A stretch of 41,232 nt of DNA from Bacteroidota bacterium (GCA_020852855.1 JADZAA010000082.1:1-41232), one strand, 5' to 3'. Shown: positions 27,482 to 35,664, numbered from the stretch's first letter. Translations and numbers: made by a program. Notes: generated from the letters alone by a model not told the origin.

Positions 27482-29455
27482 ATGCAAAGTTCCGCAGAAC
27501 CTATATCCTTAAGATTTTCTTCGGTCGGAGATTTACTTGTCGAAGTGACGCGCCTTGAAGCAATTATCAAATCAACCAAAGACACAGAGCATTGCAACCT
27601 CCTTGTAGAAACAGCCCAAAGCGGATTAGAGCAATTCTCCTCCGACATAGACAATCATTCGTGCGGCCTGTTGCTTTTGCATATTTCACGTGCCTATATG
27701 ATTTCTTCGCGCTACAAGGAATATATGGCGGCCGCAATCGAATCGCTGGCTTATTTTGAGCGCAACGGCAACCTTAATTATGTTCTTCAAGCCAACGAGG
27801 AATGTGGACACGCCGCTTGGTTGCTTGGAAATTTCCCCGATTCTCTCGGCTATGCTTTGCGCAATCTCGATATAGCACACAAATTAGGCGACATTAAGAA
27901 ACAAGGCAGGGCATTAAATAATATAGGCTCTATTTACAGCTATTTGGGAGATTATGTTGCGGCAATAGAAAGTTTTGAAAATGCTCTCGATATAAAGCTG
28001 AAAACCGAAGATGCACTCGGCGAGTCAAGCGTTCTTGGAAACATAGGTACTGTTTATCATCAAAAAAATGATTTTGCTGTTGCCCTTGAATATTATAGCC
28101 GCAGTTTAGAAATAAAAGAGCGACTCGGAGAAAAAAAACTTGCTATAGCCACGCTCAACAATATGGGCGGGATATATATGCAAACCGGCGATTACAAACG
28201 TGCTTTCGAGACACTTTCCCGCGCATTGTCTTTATCGCAAGAAGCAGGTGATTCCGAAAGAGAAATAGCCGTTTGGGGTTATCTTGGCGAAGTGTACGAA
28301 AGAATGAAAAATTATGATAAGGCTGCTTATTATTTGAATAAAGCACTCGATAATATCTCGCGTATCCAGACAAACTATCGTCGGCATGTTATTTACTCGC
28401 AAGTAGCCGTCCTATATGCCAACCGTTCATTCAAAGATTGCGATATTGAGCGTGCTCGTTTTTATTTTATGCAGGCACTTGACCTTGCATTGGAAGGAAA
28501 GGCAATGGTAGAAACGGCCAAATACTATAAGTTTCTGAGTAATTTAGAAAAAGAAGACCAAAATATCGAGGCCGCTTTCAGTTATCTTGAAAAACATATA
28601 GAAATCAATAAAATACTTTCCAGTCGCTCGTCCGAGGAGCGATTGCATGCCTTGCAGGTGCGCCACCGCGTAGAGCAGCTGCATAATGAAGCGCAAATAG
28701 AGCGATTGCGCAATATAGAATTAGTTGATGCCAATAAGCAATTAGCTGAACTGAATACAGAAAAGAATACTATTCTCGGAATTGCGGCTCATGACTTGAA
28801 AAATCCTCTCGGTTCCATTAAACTTGCCGCTAATTTTATACAAAGCCATATAGACTCTATGACGCATGACGACGTGCGCGATATAGCATCCGATATTTTA
28901 CGGTCATCGTCGTATATGTTCTCTATTATCTCCAATTTGCTTGATATTAATGTGCTGGAATCGGGTAAAGTTCGCGTTGAACTTGCACCTTGCGACGTTG
29001 CCGCCGTAGTACGCATGGCAACGGACGGCTATCGCGCTCGCGCCGCCGAAAAAAATATCGGGTTGCGAGTGAATATTTCAGGCGAAGTTTCGGATTGTAT
29101 TATAGTTGCCGATACGCATCGTTTGCGCGAAGTACTGGAAAATCTTATTTCAAATGCGATAAAATTCTCGCCGTTCGATAAATCGGTAGATATTGACGTG
29201 AAATTATTTTGCGACGAGAATTTACGAATAATTATCAGAGATTACGGCCCTGGAATTTCTGCGGAGGATATGCCGAAACTGTTCGGTAAATTCCAAAAAC
29301 TTTCCGCAAGACCGACTGCCGGCGAAGATTCCACGGGGCTTGGCCTTTCAATCGTACAAAAACTCGCCGAATTAATGAAAGGGCGAGTATGGTGTGAATC
29401 AGTCGAGGGAGAAGGTGCATCGTTTATATTGGAATTTCCTTTATTTAAAGAATAA
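27482..29455 (+). CDS. Cytosolic TPR sensor histidine kinase
   Basis: This 657-residue kinase has about seven to eight tetratricopeptide repeats over residues 60-380 (for example ALNNIGSIYSYLGDYVAAIE and TLNNMGGIYMQTGDYKRAFE) and a coiled coil at about 385-430. A HisKA domain carries the phospho-acceptor His437 in AAHDLKNPLGS. The HATPase_c domain shows an N box (LENLISNAIKFSP), G1 (DYGPGISAEDM), F box (LFGKFQKL) and G2 (STGLGLSIVQKL). No signal peptide or membrane segment is visible, so it probably senses a cytoplasmic cue through TPR protein contacts. All catalytic motifs look intact. No response regulator is adjacent, so the partner must be encoded elsewhere. The following gene is the metal regulator, which has its own promoter. 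Confidence 0.93.
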   Translation: MQSSAEPISLRFSSVGDLLVEVTRLEAIIKSTKDTEHCNLLVETAQSGLEQFSSDIDNHSCGLLLLHISRAYMISSRYKEYMAAAIESLAYFERNGNLNYVLQANEECGHAAWLLGNFPDSLGYALRNLDIAHKLGDIKKQGRALNNIGSIYSYLGDYVAAIESFENALDIKLKTEDALGESSVLGNIGTVYHQKNDFAVALEYYSRSLEIKERLGEKKLAIATLNNMGGIYMQTGDYKRAFETLSRALSLSQEAGDSEREIAVWGYLGEVYERMKNYDKAAYYLNKALDNISRIQTNYRRHVIYSQVAVLYANRSFKDCDIERARFYFMQALDLALEGKAMVETAKYYKFLSNLEKEDQNIEAAFSYLEKHIEINKILSSRSSEERLHALQVRHRVEQLHNEAQIERLRNIELVDANKQLAELNTEKNTILGIAAHDLKNPLGSIKLAANFIQSHIDSMTHDDVRDIASDILRSSSYMFSIISNLLDINVLESGKVRVELAPCDVAAVVRMATDGYRARAAEKNIGLRVNISGEVSDCIIVADTHRLREVLENLISNAIKFSPFDKSVDIDVKLFCDENLRIIIRDYGPGISAEDMPKLFGKFQKLSARPTAGEDSTGLGLSIVQKLAELMKGRVWCESVEGEGASFILEFPLFKE

Positions 29456-29531
29456 GTCTGCCTTTTTATTTATACCGCCAAGTAAAAAGAGTCATAATCA
29501 ACCCTATTACTTATACTCTAATTAACAATAT

Positions 29532-29563
29532 TTTGTCTATATGCAAAATTTTATCTAATTTTG
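29532..29563 (+). promoter_or_regulatory. Bacteroidota-type promoter of the DtxR/MntR-family gene
   Basis: TTTG (29532-29535), a 20-nt spacer and TAATTTTG (29556-29563) match the TTTG-N20-TAnnTTTG consensus exactly. Transcription should begin near 29568, inside the palindromic operator at 29566-29581, so a bound repressor would block initiation. Confidence 0.8.
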
Positions 29564-29565
29564 GA

Positions 29566-29581
29566 TTTAGTTGTAACTAAA
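29566..29581. promoter_or_regulatory. Palindromic DtxR/MntR-type operator upstream of the regulator gene
   Basis: TTTAGT-TGTA-ACTAAA is a perfect inverted repeat (the symmetry reaches 7-bp arms) placed 9 bp before the ATG at 29591 and overlapping the predicted transcription start. It resembles the palindromic metal-box operators of MntR/DtxR proteins. The same site with the same flanks (GGA before, AATAAA after) recurs upstream of feoA, which supports autoregulation. Confidence 0.8.
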
Positions 29582-29590
29582 AATAAAATT

Positions 29591-30247
29591 ATGCAAAGCG
29601 AATCCGTAGAAGATTATCTGAAAGTCATTTACAAACTTCAGCAATTCAACGCTGCAAGTACGAACGATATTGCCCGTGCATTAAGTGTTGCGCCCGCATC
29701 TGTTACGGGAATGATACGGAGACTTGCGGACAACGGATTGGTCAAGTATTCGCCGCATAAAGGTGTTACGCTGACAGAGGCTGGCGAGAAAATAGCACTT
29801 GAAATCGTGCGCCATCATCGCTTGCTGGAACTTTACCTTGCGGAAGCACTCGGGTATTCGATAGATAAAGTGCATGATGAGGCCGAAAAATTAGAGCATC
29901 ATATCTCGGAAGATTTTGAGGAGCGCATTGCATTCGTACTCGGCGATCCTACGCATGACCCGCATGGAGACCCGATACCGACGAAAGATGGCGAAATACC
30001 CGAGCAGTTCAATCGTTCACTTACAGAGTCGCAAGAAGGTGAAGTCCTTGTGATACGCCGAGTTTCCGATGAAAACCAGGAGCTTCTGCGCTTCCTGATT
30101 TCTTTGGGGCTTGTTCCGAAAACTCGGATTGAAGTTATTGCGCGTGCACCGTTCAACGGCCCTTTTACAATAAAAATAGGCGATAGGACCGAATTTGTTT
30201 GGAAAGAAGTGGCCGAAAGAATATTCGTATCGGCGATAGAGCAGTAA
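29591..30247 (+). CDS. DtxR/MntR-family metal-dependent transcriptional repressor
   Basis: This 218-residue protein has a winged helix (1-65; SVAPASVTGMIRRLADNGL is the recognition region). A dimerisation and metal-binding domain follows (HHRLLELYLAEALG, VHDEAEKLEHH), and a C-terminal SH3-like FeoA domain covers about 140-215. H76, E80 and H95 match the ancillary DtxR site. D8, E99, E102 and H103 match the primary site as in MntR: Glu99 stands where DtxR has its Cys102. Lys11 replaces the Glu11 of B. subtilis MntR. The track begins at a TTG (29561), but that lies inside the promoter and operator; the ATG at 29591 is clearly better. It precedes feoA by 53 bp, a gap that holds a second operator, so its product likely controls itself and feoAB. 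Whether it senses Fe(II) or Mn(II) is unresolved. Confidence 0.93.
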   Translation: MQSESVEDYLKVIYKLQQFNAASTNDIARALSVAPASVTGMIRRLADNGLVKYSPHKGVTLTEAGEKIALEIVRHHRLLELYLAEALGYSIDKVHDEAEKLEHHISEDFEERIAFVLGDPTHDPHGDPIPTKDGEIPEQFNRSLTESQEGEVLVIRRVSDENQELLRFLISLGLVPKTRIEVIARAPFNGPFTIKIGDRTEFVWKEVAERIFVSAIEQ

Positions 30248-30269
30248 TTTTTATTTGGCATAATCAGGA

Positions 30270-30285
30270 TTTAGTCTAAACTAAA
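30270..30285. promoter_or_regulatory. Second palindromic DtxR/MntR-type operator, upstream of feoA
   Basis: TTTAGT-CTAA-ACTAAA shares both 6-bp arms, the 4-bp spacing and the flanks (GGA and AATAAA) with the operator at 29566. It lies 15 bp before the feoA ATG. No clean -33/-7 pair is visible here, so it may control a weak secondary promoter or act on read-through transcription. Confidence 0.8.
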
Positions 30286-30300
30286 AATAAATTTTTTACC

Positions 30301-30543
30301 ATGTTACTTTGTGATTTACCTTTATCTAATTCGGGCATTATTGCCGAAATACTTCCCGAATGTAAAGGGCCGCAGCGGAATCGCCTTTTGGACTTGGGGT
30401 TTACGCCCGGGGCAAGGGTAATTGCCGAAATGCGAAGTCCGTCCGGCGAGCCGACCGCATATCGCATAAAAAATACCTTAATTGCAATTCGGCGTGAACA
30501 AGCGGCTATGATTCGTTTGCAAGACACAGAACTATCGGAGTAA
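30301..30543 (+). CDS. feoA: Ferrous iron transport protein A (FeoA)
   Basis: This 80-residue SH3-like protein has the FeoA signature: a conserved leucine-rich centre (RLLDLGFTPGARV) and the late strand YRIKNTLIAIRREQA. FeoA is a small cytosolic partner that promotes Fe(II) uptake by FeoB. It ends two bases before the feoB GTPase half, so the genes are surely co-transcribed. The operator immediately upstream suggests repression when metal is plentiful. Confidence 0.94.
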   Translation: MLLCDLPLSNSGIIAEILPECKGPQRNRLLDLGFTPGARVIAEMRSPSGEPTAYRIKNTLIAIRREQAAMIRLQDTELSE

Positions 30544-30545
30544 TT

Positions 30546-31394
30546 ATGAGCAAGCAAAGAAATCTCGAAAAAAGTAAAACAACCGTGTGCGAATCTTGTT
30601 CTGCATATAAATCCGCCAATTTGAAAAAAATGGGGCTGAACGCAGATAATGCGGATTATGTAATTGCGCTCGCGGGCAATCCGAATACCGGCAAAAGTAC
30701 TGTATTTAATGCTTTGACCGGATTACGTCAGCATACGGGAAATTGGCCGGGTAAAACTGTGGCGCGTGCCGAAGGCGGCTTTTCGTTCAGAGAAAAATTC
30801 TTCAAGTTAGTTGACCTTCCGGGCGCATATTCATTGCTTTCCACAAGTCCGGACGAGCAAATTACTCGCGATTTTATTCTTTTTGGCCGCCCCGATGTTA
30901 CGGTTGTAATAGCCGATGCCTCGCGCCTTGAACGGTCGTTGTTGCTTGCCGCACAGATTATGGAAATAACGTCTCGCGTGGTAGTTTGTGTAAATCTTAT
31001 TGACGAAGCTGAAAAAGAGGGGGTTTCCGTAGATGCCCGCGCTCTTTCCCGCGAAATAGGAGTGCCGGTGATTTTGACCGATGCTCGCTCGCAGATTGGT
31101 TTAGATGCACTTCTGTCGGCAATATACGATGTTGCTTCGGGCGAAGAAAAGCCGTCACCGCGTTTGCGCGTTGCCTTGCCGAAAGAGGCAGAATATGCAG
31201 TTCGTGAGATTGAAGGCGATGTTTTGCGATTGTTCCCGAATATTGACAATGCTCGCTGGGTGGCTTTGCGATTACTGGAAGGCGACACTTCGATAGAAAA
31301 TGCCATAATCGACGGTTCGCTTGGAGTACCGGAACTTATGCCGGCTATTGACGACAGCACCGCAATTCCAAATTTAAAACCGGAAGCTGCATAA
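30546..31394 (+). CDS. feoB: FeoB N-terminal half: GTPase and partial GDI domain
   Basis: This 282-residue protein is the soluble G-protein part of the Fe(II) transporter FeoB. It carries an N-terminal cysteine pair (CESC, 15-18) as in many anaerobe FeoB proteins, the P-loop GNPNTGKST (44-52), switch-I GNWPGKTV with Thr71, DLPG (90-93) and NLID (150-153). A helical GDI-like region continues to the end. A TAA follows KPEAA, and the membrane half begins two bases later in another frame. The normal FeoB is one chain of about 700-800 residues, so here it is divided in the GDI region. Both halves have clean starts and stops, which suits a natural split gene better than a recent frameshift. Confidence 0.92.
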   Translation: MSKQRNLEKSKTTVCESCSAYKSANLKKMGLNADNADYVIALAGNPNTGKSTVFNALTGLRQHTGNWPGKTVARAEGGFSFREKFFKLVDLPGAYSLLSTSPDEQITRDFILFGRPDVTVVIADASRLERSLLLAAQIMEITSRVVVCVNLIDEAEKEGVSVDARALSREIGVPVILTDARSQIGLDALLSAIYDVASGEEKPSPRLRVALPKEAEYAVREIEGDVLRLFPNIDNARWVALRLLEGDTSIENAIIDGSLGVPELMPAIDDSTAIPNLKPEAA

Positions 31395-31396
31395 AA

Positions 31397-32893
31397 ATGC
31401 GGACAAAGCGTAAAGAAAAAGATTCGGCGCAACAGACCGGCGACAAAATAAACGATGGCGGCAAACAAACTGCTGCGCAACGTAAAAAGTCTTTGTTGGA
31501 AAAAGCGCGACAGCACCGCAAAGCCATAGGTGAAAATTTGCATGACGCGGTGGTTGCCGAACAATACGGCGCGGTATCTGCGGCGGTAGAGCGTTCCACT
31601 TCAACTAAGCAAAAAAGCCAAACTCTTGCTTGGCAAACGCGACTTGACCGTATAGTTACGGGACGTATCAGCGGGTTTTTGTTTATGTTCGTTCTTTTTA
31701 CGATTGTATTCTGGATAACGATTTCCGGTGCAAATATTCCGTCGGCCGCACTTTCCTTAGTATTGATTGGCAAGGCTGTTCCCTTGCTTCATGCAGGAGC
31801 CGCCGCAATTTTATTGCCGCCGCTTGCGGCAAGTTTTCTGATAGACGGCGTATATTTGGCTACGGCTTGGGTAATTTCGGTAATGTTGCCGCCTATGGCA
31901 ATTTTCTTCCCTTTGTTTACCATTCTCGAAGATTTCGGTTATTTGCCGCGCGTAGCATTCAATCTCGATAATTTTTTCAAAAAAGCAGGAGCGCACGGCA
32001 AGCAATCGCTTTCGATGATGATGGGGTTCGGTTGTAATGCTGCGGGAGTTGTGGCCACGCGAATTATTGACAGTCCGCGAGAGCGACTGATAGCAATTAT
32101 CACAAACAATTTTTCGCTTTGCAACGGACGTTGGCCAACTCAAATTCTTATTGCCACATTATTCATAGGGCCGCTTGTACCCTCGTATTTTGGCGGTATA
32201 ATTTCTGCCGGTGCTGTTGTGGCGGTTGCGATTCTTGGTGTTGCAATAAGTTTTGCTGCATCTTGGGGGCTTTCGCGAACAATATTGAAAGGTGAAATTT
32301 CTACATTCAGCATGGAATTGCCGCCGTATCGTCGCCCTAAAATTTTACGGACGCTTTACACCTCTTTGATTGACCGAACGCTCATTGTTCTGTGGCGTGC
32401 GGTAGTGTTTGCAATGCCGGCCGGAGCCGTGATTTGGCTTGTTGCCAATATTACACTCGGCGGAACAAGCATAGCAGAGATAACAGCCTCTTGGCTTAAT
32501 CCGATTGGGCTGGCACTCGGATTAAACGGCATTATTTTATTGGCATATATTATCGCCATTCCTGCCAATGAAATTATTATTCCCACAATTCTGATGCTAA
32601 CCGTGCAGTCTGCGCGTATTGCCGGCGCAGGAAGCGGGGCGGGTGTGCTGTTCGACATTGAATCGGCATCGTATACTCTGACGATTCTGCAAGCCGGAGG
32701 TTGGACGTTGCTGACCGGCATAAATTTAATGCTTTTCAGCCTGTTGCACAATCCTTGCGGCACAACCATTTACACTATTTACAAGGAAACAGGCAGCCTG
32801 CGCTGGACTATGCTTGCAACGTTGTTGCCTATAGGCATCGGATTTACGGTTACTTTTACCGTAGCGCGTATATGGGCGTTGTTTTTCCGGTGA
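31397..32893 (+). CDS. feoB: FeoB C-terminal half: Fe(II) permease with Gate domains
   Basis: This 498-residue protein has a charged cytosolic leader of about 85 residues (ending in helices resembling the rest of the GDI domain, AVVAEQYGAVSAAVERS), then about eight to ten membrane helices. The conserved FeoB core is present: FTILEDFGYLPRVAF, MMGFGCNAAGVVATR and the Gate cysteine motif in FSLCNGRWPT. A late segment, AIPANEIIIPTILML, is also typical. It would form the inner-membrane Fe(II) channel and associate with the GTPase half encoded just upstream. It converges with the GT4 gene, 31 bp apart, without an obvious terminator. Confidence 0.92.
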   Translation: MRTKRKEKDSAQQTGDKINDGGKQTAAQRKKSLLEKARQHRKAIGENLHDAVVAEQYGAVSAAVERSTSTKQKSQTLAWQTRLDRIVTGRISGFLFMFVLFTIVFWITISGANIPSAALSLVLIGKAVPLLHAGAAAILLPPLAASFLIDGVYLATAWVISVMLPPMAIFFPLFTILEDFGYLPRVAFNLDNFFKKAGAHGKQSLSMMMGFGCNAAGVVATRIIDSPRERLIAIITNNFSLCNGRWPTQILIATLFIGPLVPSYFGGIISAGAVVAVAILGVAISFAASWGLSRTILKGEISTFSMELPPYRRPKILRTLYTSLIDRTLIVLWRAVVFAMPAGAVIWLVANITLGGTSIAEITASWLNPIGLALGLNGIILLAYIIAIPANEIIIPTILMLTVQSARIAGAGSGAGVLFDIESASYTLTILQAGGWTLLTGINLMLFSLLHNPCGTTIYTIYKETGSLRWTMLATLLPIGIGFTVTFTVARIWALFFR

Positions 32894-32924
32894 TTACTGC
32901 GTTTCCTGTATGAAAATCGGTTGC

Positions 32925-34082
32925 TTAAAGTATATTTGATAAAGTTGATGCAACCGCCTTTCCCCAAGTGTTCCAATTAAGTCGCATTTCGTATTCATCG
33001 CGGCTTGAACTGCGCAAGCGGTTATAGCCGGAGCAGTCCGTAAAAATAGATGCGATAATGTTCGCATATTCCGCGCCTTGTGCTTCATACGGTAAAATAT
33101 AGCCGTTGCGACCGGAAACCACTACCTCTTTTACTCCGCCTGTGTCCGTAGATATGGACGGTAAGCCGAATGCCGATGCTTCGCAAAAAACAATGCCGAA
33201 AGCTTCATTGCGAGTGGGCAGTAAGAAAAAATGCGAGTTAAGTAGTAATTGGGCCAATATCTTGGTGTCATGTGGCAAATTTTTGTCCAAAAACGGAATT
33301 ACGTGCATATTGGGATGTCGGTATTGCTCCGGCGGAACACAGCCGCAAACCGTTAGTTCCGCAGGAATTCCCAAGTCAAGTAAAGCTTTCAGTGTTTCTA
33401 CTGCGATAGATCCGCCTTTGTAGTGCCAATTAACGCCTATGAATAATAACCGGCAAACGTCGTGCGGCTTGTCTTGCAGAACGGTTGCTCGGTCGGGAAT
33501 TATTTCGTCGTCGAGATTTGCCCCGTAAGGAACTACAAACAAACGGTCAGATGCCACATTGTAATGTTGTGCGGCAGAGTTCGCCGCTCTCTCGGTTGAG
33601 TAATACAATGCCTTGGCTTTGTTCAGATATATTTGTTCTATTTCGTCGGTAACACGATAGGAAAAATCGAGCATTTGCGAAAAAAAAGCATTGTAATCGA
33701 GATTTAACGCGGCTGTTGAATCTGACGAGCCCACAATTGGAATATCGGTTTCGAGCATGCATAATTCGGTGGCGGCTGCACAACCGAACAACACGTCGGG
33801 ACGATTCGCCTTAATTTCCGAAGCGAAATGTCGGGCATATCTATTGGCGAGAGAAAATGTGTGCAGATGATTTATTTGTTTGCCGATAATCTTTGAAGTG
33901 ATTTTATTTGCCGCCCGACTTATGAACATAGGCAAGCCACCGCGCACGGGAGTGTACGATACGACATCTCCGCAATGGCGCTGCAGTGCGCGTGCCATGT
34001 TGTACGGCGTTCCCGACCAAGCATATCTGTTTTTTGTCCCTAAAGAATTAATAAAACCTATTCGCAGGCGTTTTGTGCTCAT
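32925..34082 (-). CDS. Family 4 glycosyltransferase (GT-B fold)
   Basis: This 385-residue retaining glycosyltransferase transfers a sugar from a nucleotide donor. It has an N-terminal Rossmann-like domain (RIGFINSLGTKNRYAWSGTP) and a C-terminal donor-binding domain with the GT4 signature EAFGIVFCEASAFGLP and STDTGGVKEVVVSGRNGYIL. The acceptor is unknown; the neighbours suggest envelope polysaccharide or glycolipid synthesis. Its ATG overlaps the stop of the ammonia-lyase gene by four bases (ATGA), so translation of the two is probably coupled. It is the last gene of the minus-strand run. Confidence 0.92.
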   Translation of the reverse strand: MSTKRLRIGFINSLGTKNRYAWSGTPYNMARALQRHCGDVVSYTPVRGGLPMFISRAANKITSKIIGKQINHLHTFSLANRYARHFASEIKANRPDVLFGCAAATELCMLETDIPIVGSSDSTAALNLDYNAFFSQMLDFSYRVTDEIEQIYLNKAKALYYSTERAANSAAQHYNVASDRLFVVPYGANLDDEIIPDRATVLQDKPHDVCRLLFIGVNWHYKGGSIAVETLKALLDLGIPAELTVCGCVPPEQYRHPNMHVIPFLDKNLPHDTKILAQLLLNSHFFLLPTRNEAFGIVFCEASAFGLPSISTDTGGVKEVVVSGRNGYILPYEAQGAEYANIIASIFTDCSGYNRLRSSSRDEYEMRLNWNTWGKAVASTLSNIL

Positions 34083-35596
34083 AATACTACCGCCCGATTT
34101 ATTGCTCCGGAATGAATCAGTTGCTTGACGGCTTGAATGTCATGATACACTACGCGGTCGCCTTCGGGCTTGGGTACGGCCGAACGGATGATTTGCAGAA
34201 CGGCTTCGAGCGGCCGGCTTGTCGTCAGCGGGCGGTGAAATTCAATCGCTTGCGCAGCGCAAAGCAACTCCACTGCAAGTATGGTTTCCACGCTGTCTAC
34301 CACTTTGTGCGCTTTCTGTGCGGCTATGCTGCCCATAGAGTTATGATCCTCTTGATTGGCAGATGTGGGAATAGAATCCACGCTGGCCGGATGGCATAAA
34401 ATCTTGTTTTCCGATACGATGGCAGCTGCCGTATATTGCGCTATCATCATACCCGATTCTACGCCGCCGCGCCGCGCCAAAAATCGCGGTAATCCGCCGC
34501 TTAATGTGCCGTTGACCATGCGCTCGGTTCGCCGCTCGGATATATTACCAAGCTCGGCGCAGGCTATAGCAAGAAAATCAAGAGCGAGGGCTAACGGTTG
34601 CCCGTGAAAATTTCCGCCTTCGATATGCTCTTCCGTATCTGGGAAAATCAACGGGTTATCGTTCGCAGAGTTTAATTCTGTAGAAATAACGTTCCATACA
34701 TAGCCGATTGCATCACGCGACGCGCCATGAACTTGCGGCATACAGCGCAACGAATAAGCGTCTTGAACGCGACTGTCGCCTTCAATGTGAGATTTTCGTA
34801 TTTCGCTGCCGGACAAAAGATCGCGTAAATTTTCCGCAGTTTTCGATTGACCTCGAAATCCGCGCAAACGATGCAAACGCTCGTCGAAAGCGCGGTCTGT
34901 TCCGCGCAATGCATCAAGCGAAAATGCGCCCGCAATATCGGCCGTATCAGCTAAGTTGCGTGCTTGTGCAACCGTTAATGCGCCAAACGCACACATCATT
35001 TGCGTGCCGTTAATTAGTGCCAGCCCTTCTTTGGCTTTCAGACTTACAGGCTCTATTCCGGCACGTCGCATAGCCTCACCCGAAGGCACGGCCTTGCCGT
35101 TTTCAAGTACGGTCCCGCGCCCTATAAGCGCAAGTGCTATATGCGAAAGTTGCGCTAAATCGCCGCTGCTGCCAACCGAGCCCTGCGACGGAACTGCCGG
35201 AATAATATCGGCATTAAGCATGGCAATCAACGTATCAAGCGTCCCCTCGCGTATACCGGAATGTCCTTTGGCCAGAGCATTTACGCGAAGAATCATCATT
35301 GTGCGAACAATGTCGTCAGGCAAGAAATCGCCCGCACCGGCACTATGAGATACAATGAGGTTTTCTTGCAATAACTCCAATTCTTCGGGCGGAATGACCA
35401 CGTTGGCAAATTCACCGAAACCGGTGGTTACGCCATAAACTATTTCACGGCGTTCTACCCAGCGGTCGACTACGGCGCGTGCGGCGCGTACATTCCCGCG
35501 TGCAACATCGGAAAGTGAAATCCGGGCGTGAATTTCTATTGCCTTAACGAGAGTTTCAATAGTCAGCGAATTACCGTCAAGTATTAAAGTTTGCAT
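34079..35596 (-). CDS. hutH: Histidine or aromatic amino acid ammonia-lyase (MIO family), Ser-Ser-Gly triad
   Basis: This 505-residue lyase removes ammonia from an amino acid, usually histidine to urocanate. Conserved parts are Tyr54 in VYGVTTGFG, the selectivity region LIVSHSAGAG (82-89), QDAYSLRCMPQVHG near 278-291, GGNFHGQP (327-334) and SANQEDHNSMG. The MIO cofactor normally forms from Ala-Ser-Gly; here the loop reads GSVGSSGDLAQ (Ser143-Ser144-Gly145). Gln333 sits where histidine lyases have a catalytic Glu. SH at 83-84 and the PQVHG favour histidine, but tyrosine lyases of Bacteroidota also carry SH, so the substrate is open. No hutU, hutI or hutG lies nearby. The track's 592-aa start adds a non-homologous leader; the ATG at 35596 fits the family length. 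It overlaps the GT4 start. Confidence 0.85.
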   Translation of the reverse strand: MQTLILDGNSLTIETLVKAIEIHARISLSDVARGNVRAARAVVDRWVERREIVYGVTTGFGEFANVVIPPEELELLQENLIVSHSAGAGDFLPDDIVRTMMILRVNALAKGHSGIREGTLDTLIAMLNADIIPAVPSQGSVGSSGDLAQLSHIALALIGRGTVLENGKAVPSGEAMRRAGIEPVSLKAKEGLALINGTQMMCAFGALTVAQARNLADTADIAGAFSLDALRGTDRAFDERLHRLRGFRGQSKTAENLRDLLSGSEIRKSHIEGDSRVQDAYSLRCMPQVHGASRDAIGYVWNVISTELNSANDNPLIFPDTEEHIEGGNFHGQPLALALDFLAIACAELGNISERRTERMVNGTLSGGLPRFLARRGGVESGMMIAQYTAAAIVSENKILCHPASVDSIPTSANQEDHNSMGSIAAQKAHKVVDSVETILAVELLCAAQAIEFHRPLTTSRPLEAVLQIIRSAVPKPEGDRVVYHDIQAVKQLIHSGAINRAVVL

Positions 35597-35664
35597 AGGG
35601 TTTTGTTTTGTAAACAGAGGTAAAGTTATCAAAGTTACGGCGAATATTCGGCTGAGGTAATAGT

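Noticed and set aside
29561-29590. TTG start of the metal-regulator ORF
   Set aside because: It falls within the -7 box and operator. The ATG at 29591 begins right at the conserved winged-helix region.
30728-31564. 278-aa minus-strand ORF in the track
   Set aside because: It lies antisense to the clear feoB GTPase and start of the permease half and is rich in Ser and Arg as expected of a shadow frame; no domain is recognisable.
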